A stretch of DNA of 64,000 bases, taken from positions 1 through 64,000 of the forward strand of contig JABYQU010000074.1 of assembly GCA_022264855.1 (NCBI GenBank). The letters are read 5' to 3'. The notes beneath the pieces are model-generated. The model had not been told where the DNA came from and ran no database searches. It saw only the letters and a list, made by a program, of their open reading frames with translations. The position numbers and the translations under genes were made by a program. Each line of letters opens with the position of its first letter. Position 1 is the first letter of the stretch. Shown here in pieces: positions 45,210 through 56,666 of the stretch. The DNA comes from Lenzites betulinus. Lineage: Eukaryota > Basidiomycota > Agaricomycetes > Polyporales > Polyporaceae.

Positions 45210-46699
45210 ATGTCTACGCCGAGTTCACCACACGAGCTCTCGACCTACCGCAACTACTCTGTGAGTACTGGCGGCCTCCGCAACGCCATGGCTCCACCTA
45301 TCGACAACCGTGTCAGGGATATCGTCGACGAGGAGCTTGACGCAGCCAACATCTCGTGGCTTTCCAAGCTACAGATCTGCCCCCAAGGCACGAGACACAA
45401 GCCGGTGAGGTCCTATGGAGGCACGAACTTCACGAACACTGGCATGGTATTTGAACTGGTCAGTTCACATTTCCAGCTAAAGCGCAGCGACATCTGGCGA
45501 CTGACTCGCACTGAAATGCACAGTGCCTCGGTCCAGAAAAATGCCATCATCACAAGAAGCCGATGCTTGCCCACCAGTCTCTGGCCGCCCGCCTGGCTAT
45601 CTGGGTTCGAGTCGCCAGCCTTGACCCCCCAGCGAACCACTCGGAAGTGCTGAAGGCCGAGGCCATCATTATGAGAGAGAACATGCGCGATGAGCTCAAT
45701 GTCGCCCGCAGCAACCCTCAGTTCTCCTCTCCGTCTGTCAACCGCCCCACGCGCGCTTCACTGCCCCTCAGTTCCCCCGCGACCGCGGCATGGCGGCGGT
45801 CAAACACCAGTCAATCTCGAAGTGCCTCTCGCAGCAGCATGGCCTCATCTCATAGGAGCACGCTGGGACGACCTCATAACCCGGTTTGCGAGGTCGTGGT
45901 CTATGTGTATCTCCCGGTAAGTGAATCTTGAACGTGCTCGACGCCTACCCATTAACGCGCCCCCGGACATGAACAGGGTCGACGCAATCCTTTGGTCATC
46001 CATGCCGAAGGAACACCTCGCGACGACGTCGTTGAATTCAAGTTTTCGCAACCCACAGTTCTCCGCGACCTGCAGATCGACTTGAAGGATCCGCACAAGC
46101 CCGTCTACACCATGTGGCACCAAACCGCGCAGATCTGGTCGATGTACCCGAAGGCTCACCATTCTGTATTCCTCGCCCCCGGCGAACGCGTACTCTATCG
46201 AGAGATGTACGTCTCTGAAACCGCCAATCTCGAGCACTACAAGGCCCTCCTCCTCCCACCTCTCGTCGGTGACGACACACGTCCAACCGAACCCGCTTCA
46301 GCGCTATCTTACGCTCCACGCCCACTCAAGCGGGGCTCACCCGAGTCGTCGTCGGACGATGACAATTCGTCCTCTTCCTTCTCTATGCTCCACCTCCTCC
46401 CATTTGCCGACTTTGGCTCAGCAGTATCCTCCAGCGTGAACAAACACTCCCCGACACCCGAACCCTTTGTGAGTCGCGCCCATGACAAACGTCGCGCTGC
46501 CTCCCCGGTGGATCGCACCGCCATACGCTCTCGCAAACGAGTGCGTCTCGACGCGGAGGCCGCTGCAACATTGATCGAGATCCCGGAGACGAAGCCGCGC
46601 ATCCGGCCCTTTGATGTGGATCGCGCCAAAGGGAAGGGCAAGGCCAAGGCCAAGGGCCCAAGGACTGGTGGCGCTGACGTGATTGAGATCTCCGATTGA
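45210..46699 (+). CDS. Unrecognised nuclear-type protein, three exons
   Basis: Exons 45210-45458, 45524-45916 and 45977-46699 (all phase 0) give 454 residues. First part: VRDIVDEELDAANISWLSKLQICP. Second: CLGPEKCHHHKKPMLAHQSLAARLAIWVRVASLDPP, then Ser/Arg-rich sequence. Third: VEFKFSQPTVLRDLQIDLKDPHKPVYTMWHQTAQIW, SVFLAPGERVLYREM, then a disordered tail with basic clusters (RSRKRVRLD, KGKGKAKAKGP) typical of nuclear localisation, ending ADVIEISD. Residues CHHHKK with nearby Cys could bind metal, but no known finger fits. It ends about 870 bp before the KDZ gene, on the same strand. No family recognised. Confidence 0.6.
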
Positions 46700-47565
46700 G
46701 CTAGCAATCACATCTCGATACTGCCTGTACCAAAATTCCATGGGCTGCATGTTTCGCTGCGTTCCTCGGCATGCTTCCACCCTCGAAGATAACCATGAAT
46801 CAAATGAGGTCCGACTACATCACACGGTTTTATCTTAGCTGTACGTAGATCATCCCCTAACGGGGTTGATGTGCTGATATTTTTCGGTGAGCTATCGAGA
46901 TTGTATTGCTCATGTGCATGCATCACGCTAAAGATTGAATGTAGGTTCAACCTGACGCGTGTGGACTGTACACGGATAAACCTGTACAGACCATAGCGAC
47001 GCGTGCGGTAGATACGGAACTCTGTGCCTCGTTTACCGGGGTCCAGCCCGCTGGACTGCGGTCTTTGCTCACCACGAATTTTCGGCCGACCCGGAGGGCC
47101 CCATGGTGAGGGGCCGCTCGGGGCTTTTGGGGGTCAACGAACTCTCGATCCCACATGCACCATCTATGCCCCCAACCTGCCTTCTTTGCGCGGGCACTTA
47201 GCGCATTAACCTCCATCTGCCACTGTGCCCCTCCCTTGTGAACACCCCATTCACAATACATTCCCGCCGACCACCTGTATCTCAGCGCCCCTCCCAACTC
47301 CTCGCGACCGCCCACCCCCCCCCCAACCACCGCTCCTCTCACAACCACGAACCACTTGCCCACTCCTGCGCTTACACGGCAGAGCCGACACTCAACGACT
47401 CAGGCGAGTGCTCTTATTCACCACGTCTACCATTCGCGTCTAACCATTGGGGCATGGCAGACGCCAGTGTCTCTCCCTTCCAGTTCTACTCTCGCGTCGC
47501 CAACCCCGGGCACAGACCCAACCGCCTCACCGCAGACGTGCTCCCGAAGCCAAGTTTTTTGAGAC
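46700..47565. other. Intergenic, 866 bp, upstream of the KDZ gene
   Basis: Short overlapping frames; C-rich stretches near 47,300 (CCCACCCCCCCCCCAACC). No feature supported, but the KDZ element's 5' end and promoter should lie here. Confidence 0.4.
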
Positions 47566-47710
47566 ATGCCCTTCCAAAAACGACCCGGGTTGCCACGCAC
47601 GGTTGCGCGATCTGCGGGCCAGTCAAAGCCGCGAGCGAGACAGTCAGACTATACGGTCTCCCGTGGGGGTGAAACCAGTCTCGTCGAACGTCACTTCAGC
47701 AGCTGTTGTA

Positions 47711-50215
47711 CCAATAATGTGTCACGAACCGTTTAGCTCCCGTAACCGTTTTACATTACGAACCGTCAGGGTTCGTAATGTGTCATAAAGCTCCGGGCAG
47801 CGCTCCGGGACCTGCCTTATTAGGCAGGCAGCCCCGGGCAGGCCTGTTATCTCCCCAGAGATAACAGGTCTGCCCAGATCTAACTGATTATGTGCTTATC
47901 TTTCTAGATTGTGTCCCTTATCATATCTCCTGCACCTCCTCCCGCACCAATAGCCTCGAAAAGCGGGCGCTTATTTCTCGTTCTGGTGCGCACTTCATCC
48001 TCCTTCCTCCCTCACTAGCTTGCTCATTTCCCACTCTATCTGGCTATATCTGGGCGCGTTCAGAAGGCGTTTGAAAGGAGAATAATCGTATACAGGAATC
48101 AGGGCAAAAAGGTAAGTACTAATCATTTGTATACAGTGCTACTAGTGCGCTCCAAGGGACGCAAAACGAGCGATAACTCGCTCGTTTCGCGTCGCGCGGA
48201 CGCGCGCAAGGGCTCCCTGGAACCGTATGCTCAGCACGGTTCCAACGAGCCCTTGCGCGCGTGAATCGGCCCAGGCGTTCCCGCGATATGCGTGCTCCTC
48301 CTCGGGAGCAGCATGGCTGGAAGCAGTTGGCTGATGCATCCCCCAGATCATGTTGTATTCCGCTGAGATTTTTTCCATAGCTACTATATAAGCATAAGAG
48401 AGGAACAAGACTCTCAAAGCACCCAACCAACAGCACAATAGGACGTCCCAATGCAAGGTTCAGGCCACCCCCCCATCCTCTCCCTACATCATCCTTCATC
48501 ACCCTATGAATCTACGCCGGCGCTGTCCTTCTAATAACATGTATTGCATGTATATGTATGTATGTACAATGTTTCAAGATGCCTCGACGTCAGATGAAGA
48601 ATATATGTAAGTTATATGTTCACCACTACCTGCGCTGTGGGCGCCCTGCATGACCACCTACTGCCATGTTAACACCCGGATATTGTAGCCGTCGTATGTA
48701 GCTAACAAATGAAAAAAGAACGATGTGAATCGGCGAAGAACTGGTTGAGGTATGAGCTCAGGAGTGAGAACATACCCACATAGTACTTACCACTGTCCCG
48801 GGACTGTAAGACGCGTCTTACAGCGTCTTACAGTACACAGCTATGCACTCACTCAAGCCAATCCCTTCCAACAGTTTCCTCATTGCTCGGCCGGTTCCCC
48901 ACCAAATATTATGATTCAAAATGCATTTGGCTCGGGTGGATGCCCTCAATACAACGGCACACTTCGTTTTATTATCACAGGCCTAGATCAATTGAGATCA
49001 AGTACCAAAGGCAGACACTGATAAGACTTTGTACATACGAGTTCGCGGCCGATTACGATGAAAATAGCACCGTTTTGTTCGCGCACACACGACGAACATG
49101 TTGAAAGAAACGGTATAGTGATACGACCGTTTTTGACCGAGATATAATACATTTGGTGATCACAGAAGATCAAGTCGCTTTTTTTGACTTCAAACACCGT
49201 TGCATACCTGTAGAAGCATATGAGGAGGGGAGAAATATATTATATGTGTCTAAGAACATATTAGGGATGCTACTGAGACGTCACAGGGGAAGGTGTATGA
49301 ATGGAAGGGGGGTGGGTGCTCAGGAAGTGAGTGTATGTTGCATGGAGTTGCAGCGGTCCAATCCCTGCATGAAGTACATCACCAGAAAGAGATTTACAGC
49401 CACTTTCTGGTGATATACTTTGCATGGCAATAGCAGAAGTTATGGAGAGGTTATCAGCCAGAGAGAGTGGCTGTAGATGAACACAGCACACACTCCCTGG
49501 CTGAAGTGGCGGGCTTCTTGTGCATGGAACATGCTAGAATACATTAGTACTGCATGTGTACAGAATACCAGCCCAGTGCGAAGTGAAATAGAGGAAGAAT
49601 AGCCCAGATGTTCCAGGATATGCTGCTCCCGAGGAGGAGCACGCATATCGCGGGAACGCCTGGGCCGATTCACGCGCGCAAGGTCTCGTTGGAACCGTGC
49701 TGAGCACACGGTTCCAGGGAGCTCTTGCGCGCGTCCGCGCGACGCGAAACGAGCGAGTTATCGCTCGTTTGGTGTCGCTTGGAGCGCCCTACTACCACCT
49801 GTATACAGTTTATTAGTACTTACCTTTTCCCTTCTAAAGCTGCGTACGATTATTCGCATTGAAAACGCCTTTTGAATGAGCCCAGATACAGCCAGATAGG
49901 GTAGGTATTGAGTGAGCCATGAGCCAGAGAAGGGGAGGGGATACGCACCAAAACGAGAAATAAGCGCCCGCGCTTCGAGGCCAGGAGGAGGCACGGGAGA
50001 TGAGATTAAGGAGCTAATCTAAAGAGATAAGCAAGTAATCAGTCTGATCTGGACAGACCTGTTATCTCTGGGGAGATAACAGGCCTGCCCGGGGCTGCCT
50101 GCCTAATAAGGCAGGTCCCGGAGCGCTGCCCGGAGCTTCATAACACATTACGAACCCTGACGGTTCGTAATGTAAAACGGTTACGGGAGCTAAACGGTTC
50201 GTAACACATTATAGG
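47711..50215. mobile_element. Fold-back element A (2505 bp, about 600-bp inverted ends) inside the KDZ gene
   Basis: The left (47711 to about 48315) and right (about 49610-50215) ends are inverted copies. TA lies on both sides (47709-47710, 50216-50217), and the empty site reads TGTTGTACAACA, a perfect palindrome. The arms contain many hairpins: TTACGAACC/GGTTCGTAA, CCTGCC/GGCAGG, CTGTTATCTC-CCCA-GAGATAACAG, CGCAAGGGCTC/GAGCCCTTGCG. The interior (48,316-49,609) has no frame with a recognisable product. A 20-bp palindrome CTGTAAGACGCGTCTTACAG lies at 48804-48823. It is therefore non-autonomous, or depends on a product not recognisable by eye. Confidence 0.85.
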
Positions 50216-53200
50216 TACAACATATGGTGGTCACTTGGAGTACTCCCAAGAAGTTCCGCCCACGAAGAGGGCACGCACCGACAATGCACCGTCTCCCAGC
50301 GAGGGAGACGGTCCCTCGCCAGCTCAAGTTCATCAAGATGGTGACACCACCTCGGCGGACAACATGAACGCCATTCCTCTTGACGGGCACGATACAATCA
50401 AGGACCATTCAGTTCCCGATGAAGCACACACGTTCTGCGAGCAGCCTCAGGCGGAGCCACATACGAGCAGGACAAAGGACCTCCCTTCCAAGGTATGGCG
50501 TCTTGCAAAACAAGAGATGTGAACTCATGCAATGCCTTCAGAACTCTCCGTCAAGTTGCATCAATGAGTTCCGCCCATATTTCTTGGACATCATGGCCGA
50601 CATGCTGTGGAAGGAGTGCGATTCGACAATACCAGGCCTCTGTCCTACTCCCGGATGTGCCAACACCTCAACAACGACCTGTCGCGAATGTCCCGGCCGC
50701 CCCTCGAGCTGTTCCGCGTGTGCAGTATCCTCGCATCGACACCTCCCGTTTCACTGGCTGTCCTATTGGAACGGTCGTTTCTTCGAGCGACGCGATCTAT
50801 CCGCCTTCGGCCATGTGATCAACCTAGGACACCATGGAGGTGTGTGCCCGCATCTTCCTACAGGTCAGCGCCCGCTCGCTTTTGTCATCGTCCATACGAA
50901 CGGAGTGCACCACTGCAAGCTCCATTATTGTCACTGCACGGGTCGTCGAGTCCGACTCTCGCAGCTGGTGTGCGCCGATTTGTTCCCAGCGACCTTGGAG
51001 CGCACGGAGACCGCGTTCACATGCGAGATCCTCGAGAGATTCCATCTCGATTTCGACATCAGCAAGCGCTCCGTTCAGGATTTCGTGCGCGTCCTCGAAC
51101 AACTGAGTCCGCCGGACCCAAACACTCGCCGTGTCAAGGTGAGTTTCCGCATACATCCTAAACCACCAACTCAACCCGCTACCAGGATCGCTATCGAGAT
51201 TTCTTCTTAGCATCCCGGATATATCGACACATCACCATGATGAAGCGCGCGGGCAAGATCCATGACATCCAGATCCCGGGACGCGATCCGAACGACATCA
51301 CCACCCCGTGTTTTACCTGTCCCATCCCCGACTTCAACCTCCCGCCGGACTGGAAGGAGATTGACGAGAATCTGAGGTGAGTGACCACGCACATGACCCG
51401 CGGTGACCTACTGCTAACCGCCAACATTGCCAGATACCTGGACCGCCTCATACTCTCAGCTGATGGTAATTACAGCTTGCAGAAGAAGACCAAACCCAGC
51501 GACACATTCGACATCGCTTTATCCTCCGGCCAAGCCTTCTTTGTCTGAGATGACATCATGCGCGAATCCCTGGAGCGGAAGTACCATTCTGGCCGGCCCG
51601 CCGAACCGACAAGCGCAGACGAAATTGTGAGTTCCTTAAACCCTATCATCATCCAAGCATAAGTGACCCGCTTCAAATCGCAGGGAATTACGTGCACTGG
51701 TTTCAAGGTCGCGAGATCGCAACGGCCCGGTAAGTTTAAGAACGTCGATAACAGCGGTGTACTATGCTACTCCTGCAACCACATGCTATTCCGCCCGGGC
51801 GCCACCGTGGACTTGCACACGACGGAAACGTGAGTCGTATGCCACATTGACATAATATAGTGACTCACGCCTCACCAGCTGGGTCCATGGCGACTATGGT
51901 CTCGCCGGCGCGTTACGCGGCACCGAAAGCCTGCTAGAACGCGGCTTCTCCTACGATGTCGTCTGCAGCTTCATATGCCACATCGTAGCTAGGTTCTCAC
52001 AGTCTCATCCTGAGCTTGTCCCGATAGTGCAGGAGCTGAAAATGTTACTCCCGAAAATGCACATGCACGCACATCAAGAGATGTGTCAAATCGTATACGC
52101 ATTTTGCTACGCCCGTGGCTTTGGCCTAGCCCATGGCGAGGGTGTCGAGACGCCCTGGGCTGAGCTAAACATAGCTGGTTTGTCGACGCGCGAGATGACA
52201 GCGGGTGCGCGGCATGACGCGTTGAATTCGTTGTTCAACTACTGGAATTGGCGCAAGACCTATAACATGTGTACATACCGCTGAGTGGACATCATGCCAC
52301 CGTTTGCACCATCCTCATGTCGTCCTCATTTCAGCACGATACCTCGCGCGCAAGCTGCAGGAAGCATACAACGCCCAGCGCAGGACCTCTCGGTACTTAG
52401 CAAGTCTCACTGGGCTCGCGGGCGCCGCCACAGTCACGCATTGGCTCACGCTGCCAGTCGACAACGAGGCCCCCACGCCACTTACTTTCCGGGAGAAGAC
52501 AAAGACGTATATGCAAAGTGTATATATGTGGGATCGAGCTGAGTGTATGTGACACGCATCTGAGCGTCAACGCGCTGACACTTTGCCTCGATACCTCCAC
52601 AGTACCCAATGTGGAGAGTGCCTTGCAAGAGATTCTAGGCTCCAAGCGCAGTCAGCGCAAGAAGCACAAGCATGCGGCGGCCGCGCAACTCAGGTCCAAC
52701 GCTGCGGTGTTCATCAAACAAGGACTCGACCTCGAGCAAGAACTGTGAGTGGTCGTATTCATGCCATCTTCAGCCGCGCTTCAACGCTCCAGCAGATTGC
52801 ATCTCCGTTATGTTCGAGATCGACGCGCTGCCAACCTCATCATCGTCGAGGATGGGTTTGACTCCCAGTTATCCTGGCGTAGCTTTCACGACAAGCTGAC
52901 GAAATGGCAATGCGTTCAGAGGAAGCACATGGCCTTGTGCATTGCCGAATACGAAGACTCTGAAGAGAGTACGTTATTTGACGATGAAGACGCCGAGGAC
53001 CCCGAGTACGACATGTGTCCCGACGGCCTGGGTCTGCCGTCAGATTATCACCCAGATGACTGCGGCGACTATGGGCTCCACACACTCGCAGACTACGAGC
53101 GCATCATCCGCATCGGGCTTGCGTTCGACCAGCTGGACGCCGTCCGGATAGCAATCAAGCATCGTGCGGCCCACCTAACGCACAAACGGAAGAATGTCCG

Positions 53201-53855
53201 TGGAACCAAGGCCAACCACGTTGCGCAAGAGGAGATCAACAAAGCCGACCTAAGGGCGCGCTTACTCGCAGGCAGATACAACCACAATCTCAGGCGTATC
53301 AACGACTTGCGACCGACCAATTATGATCGCGAAAGCGATGCGACCGCGGGAGCGCGCCTGCAGCTCATAGACCTCGATCACGACCTCGCGATCGCCAACA
53401 TGGCCGCTCCTCAAACACTCAATGACAGCAAGCGCAGTGGCTCATGGCTGTGGGCGGTGTACGCTACGGCACCCAGCTCTGCCACGCGCACGTCGAAGGC
53501 TACTCAGTCCAACAGCGATACAGGCGGTGAGTAAGCTGTTCTTGTATCGTACTACTCCGTAACACCGATGTTGACAATTCATCTTGAAGTTGACGTTGTA
53601 CAGTGGTTTCGCGCGAAAGCCGAGAAGGATCGCGCTGATGAAGCCGTCAACCGCCTCTGCGCAGAGTTTCGACGGACCCGCGCAGGCTATCGTGCATACG
53701 CCTCGATGTGGGAAACATCTGCGACCACGCGACACGGCGGAGAGCGGGCCTACGCCTTAAAGACGGCCACAATGTGGTCATCCATGGCCGATGAATGCGA
53801 GCGCGAGTACGATGGATCCCGCCGTCCGGACGCACCAGCCGCACCATCTGATGTA

Positions 53856-56497
53856 GTCCTGATACATCAGGAACCGGCTAATGGCGTGCGCCGCGATACA
53901 AAGTAAACCGGCTGGTTTCGTGATGTATCACGAAACCGCCGGAACCTCCGAAAAGGGCCCCGGGACCTTCCTAATTAGGCAGGTAGCCCCGGGGAGGCCT
54001 GTTATCTCCCCAGAGATAACAGATATGTCCAGATAAGGCTGATTATGTCTTATCTCTTTAGATTGACTTCTTATCTCATCTCCCTGGCCTCAATAGCCTC
54101 GCTATCTGGGCGCTTATTTGGCGTTTTGGTGCGCACATCCTCCCCCTTCCTCCTCTGCTAGCTCATTCAGTTCTCATCTGTTGCACCTCTACTATGCCTC
54201 GTTCAAAAGGCGTTTTCAGGGCGAAAAATCGTACATAGGTTTCAAAGGGCACAGGTAAGTACTTACATATGCAGTACAGGTACTAGTAGGGCGATCAAAG
54301 AGACATAAAACGGGCGATAACTCGCCCGTTTCGCGTCGCGCAGATGCGCAAAAGGACGCGTTAGAACCGTGCGTGTAGCGCGGTTCTGACGAGCCCTTGC
54401 GCGCGCAAAACGACCCAGGCGTTCCTGAGTTATGCGCTCTCCTCCCAGAGAGCAGCACACCTGGAAGCACCTGGGCCATTTCTCCTTCAATACTTAACAA
54501 ACCTCTCTCCAAATTTGTGTACACCTTGTACTAATGTATTGAAGTACATTCTGTGCTTTTGTAGACTATGATTTGAGCCAGGGAGGGTGTGCTGTGGCCA
54601 CCCACCCAGGGCCTCCACTCCCCCTTTTCCATCCATGCATACAGCCCTGTAACTTGTTATACATACCCCACATGTTACTGGACACATACAATATATTTTC
54701 CCACCGCTTTACAGCCCCTAAATGCATGCAGAACTTCCTGAAGTACAAAAAAGCGACTATGAACTCATATTCAGACTGAGACCTCAATATCTTTGTAAGC
54801 ACTCATGCTATCCTGTTGGTTCTTCTTTCAATGTGTTCCTCCAGAATACCCGCATCTAACGACGCCTTCCATATTGTAATCGGCGTCGAACTCATGCTTC
54901 TAGTCCCTTATCAGTGTGGGTATGGAATGCTTCATAGCAAATGATCCAGGCAAGCGATAATAAAATAAACTATACCATTGTATCCACGTCAGAAATACGC
55001 ACAGAACACAGCTTGGATCATAATATTCGGCGGAGAAATGAGCGAGCTACATGAGATGTGTCTGAGGTGAGTAGACTGTGTTACTGCACAGCTGTATACT
55101 GCAAGACAGTGTGACACCGGGGGCACCATGTCATAAAACCTCGTGTTAAACAGTGATCACACCCTGACCAATGTCCAAATGCGTTTTCAGTGGCTCAGTG
55201 TGTGCCACTTTGACTACATCATTATCACACGAGGCATTCAAAGTATGATTAGTATGTTACACAATTTTCCTGTTTTGTTTCAATGTTTTCAAGAAGACAG
55301 AGTCGTATAAAGGCGTGCTTTATATGGTCAAAGGATACCATATAATCATCATATAACGAGGTGTAACACAGGATGGTGCCCCCGGTGTGAGACGCGTCTC
55401 ACAGCACCGGGGCACTGGTAAGCATAAAGTAGGTACACTATCAGTCTAAAACTAATATCTCATTCGTTTCTTCAGCGATTGTCATCATTCTTTTTGCATT
55501 GGAGAGCTACATACTGTAGCTACATGTCCTAGGTGTTTCTATGATGCAATCTGGATATGTAGGGCGACCACAGGGCAGGCTTTGGGGAATGAAAAATGCG
55601 AATATGGTATTCATTTTAGGTCGAGGCATCCTGGGATCTTGTATATACAGGAATGTGTGTGGAATACATATGTAGGTGTAGAGAGCGCTGGCGCAGCTGT
55701 GCAGGATGGAGAAGGAAAAGCGAAGGGAAGGAGGGGGGATATGTTCTGAAAGTGGCTTTAGGACGTCTTGAAAGCCTTCCAGTTTGGGTGTTTAACTATG
55801 CCAGTGTGTCTTGATAGTGGTAGAGCATCTGCGGATAAAATATCAGGGCTGTCTGATGGGTATTGGAGGAGAAATGGCCCAGATGCTCCCAGGTGTGCTG
55901 CTGTCTGGGAGGAGAGTGCATACCTCGGGAACGCCTGGGCAGTTTCGCGCGCGCAAGGGCTCGTTAGAACCGCACTGCACGCATGATTCTAGGGAGCCCT
56001 TGTACGCATCTGCGCGACGCGAAACGGGCGAGCTATTGTCCATTTTGCGTCGCTTTGATCGCCCTGGTAGTACCTATACTGCATATGTAAGTACTTACCT
56101 GTATCCTCTGAAACCTATGTACGATTTTTCGCCTTGAAAACGTGTTTGGAACAAGCCTACATAGAGCCTGATTGGGTAGGAACTGAGTGAGCCAGGGGGG
56201 GAGGAAGGAGGAGGATGTGCGCACCAAAACGCCAAATAAGCGCCCAGATAGCGAGGCTATTGAGGCCAGGGAGATGAGATAAGAAGTCAATCTAAAGAGA
56301 TAAGACATAATCAGCCTTATCTGGACATATCTGTTATCTCTGGGGAGATAACAGGCCTCCCCGGGGCTACCTGCCTAATTAGGAAGGTCCCGGGGCCCTT
56401 TTCGGAGGTTCCGGCGGTTTCGTGATACATCACGAAACCAGCCGGTTTACTTTGTATCGCGGCGCACGCCATTAGCCGGTTCCTGATGTATCATTCC
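53856..56497. mobile_element. Fold-back element B (2642 bp), related to element A, near the 3' end of the KDZ gene
   Basis: Inverted ends cover about 53856-54495 and 55860-56497. TA occurs at 53854-53855 and 56498-56499, with empty site TGATGTACAACA. It shares with element A the CTGTTATCTC-CCCA-GAGATAACAG hairpin, the TAATTAGGCAGG/CCCCGGG block, the GCGCTTATTTGGCGTTTTGG stretch, GTAAGTACTTA and the GCGCAAGGGCTCGTTAGAAC segment, but the outermost 130 bp differ (GGTTTCGTGAT-GT-ATCACGAAACC hairpin instead). The interior is non-coding and holds a large palindrome centred on GAGACGCGTCTC (55386-55403), plus a second inverted pair GTGACACCGGGGGCACCAT/ATGGTGCCCCCGGTGT (about 55,110 and 55,373). Confidence 0.85.
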
Positions 56498-56666
56498 TAC
56501 AACAGCAGCTGCCAGCCGAACGTCTTGATCATACCAGGGTGAGCGTGAGGCTGAGCGAACATTCGACTATCTAACACAGTCACAGAGCATCCGACCGTAC
56601 CTAGAGCAGCTGTGCGACGGTGACGTCGCACCGTTCGAGGAGATCCTCAAGAAGTGGCATATGTGA

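Larger units (their letters stand above)
47566..56666 (+). pseudogene. KDZ-family transposase with CxC2 domain, split by two fold-back elements and one stop codon
   Basis: Starts MPFQKRPGLPRTV (47566), reaches SLVERHFSSCC at 47,709, is broken by element A, and resumes at 50,218 in the exact frame (YGGHLEYSQEVPPTKRART). The CxC2 cysteine cluster (CPTPGCANTSTTTCREC...CSACAVSSHRHLPFHW) and LGHHGGVCPHL...FVIVHTNGVHHCKLHYCHC lie at 50,540-50,960. After several short introns comes the transposase core: GFSYDVVCSFICHIVARF, LLPKMHMHAHQEMCQIVYAFCY, GEGVETPWAELN, RHDALNSLFNYWNWRKT (51,900-52,270). Later pieces (VESALQEILGSKRSQRKKHKH, WFRAKAEKDRADEAVNRLC) lead to element B at 53,855. Past B the frame continues exactly (QQQLPAERLDHT) through one intron to KKWHM and TGA at 56664. 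A TGA at 51546-51548 inside SGQAFFV/DDIMRES also breaks it. KDZ enzymes are eukaryotic cut-and-paste transposases. Confidence 0.9.

Noticed and set aside
47566..56666. Elements A and B as the two terminal repeats of one large KDZ transposon
   Set aside because: Each has its own pair of inverted ends and its own TA duplication, and both lie inside the KDZ coding sequence rather than outside it.
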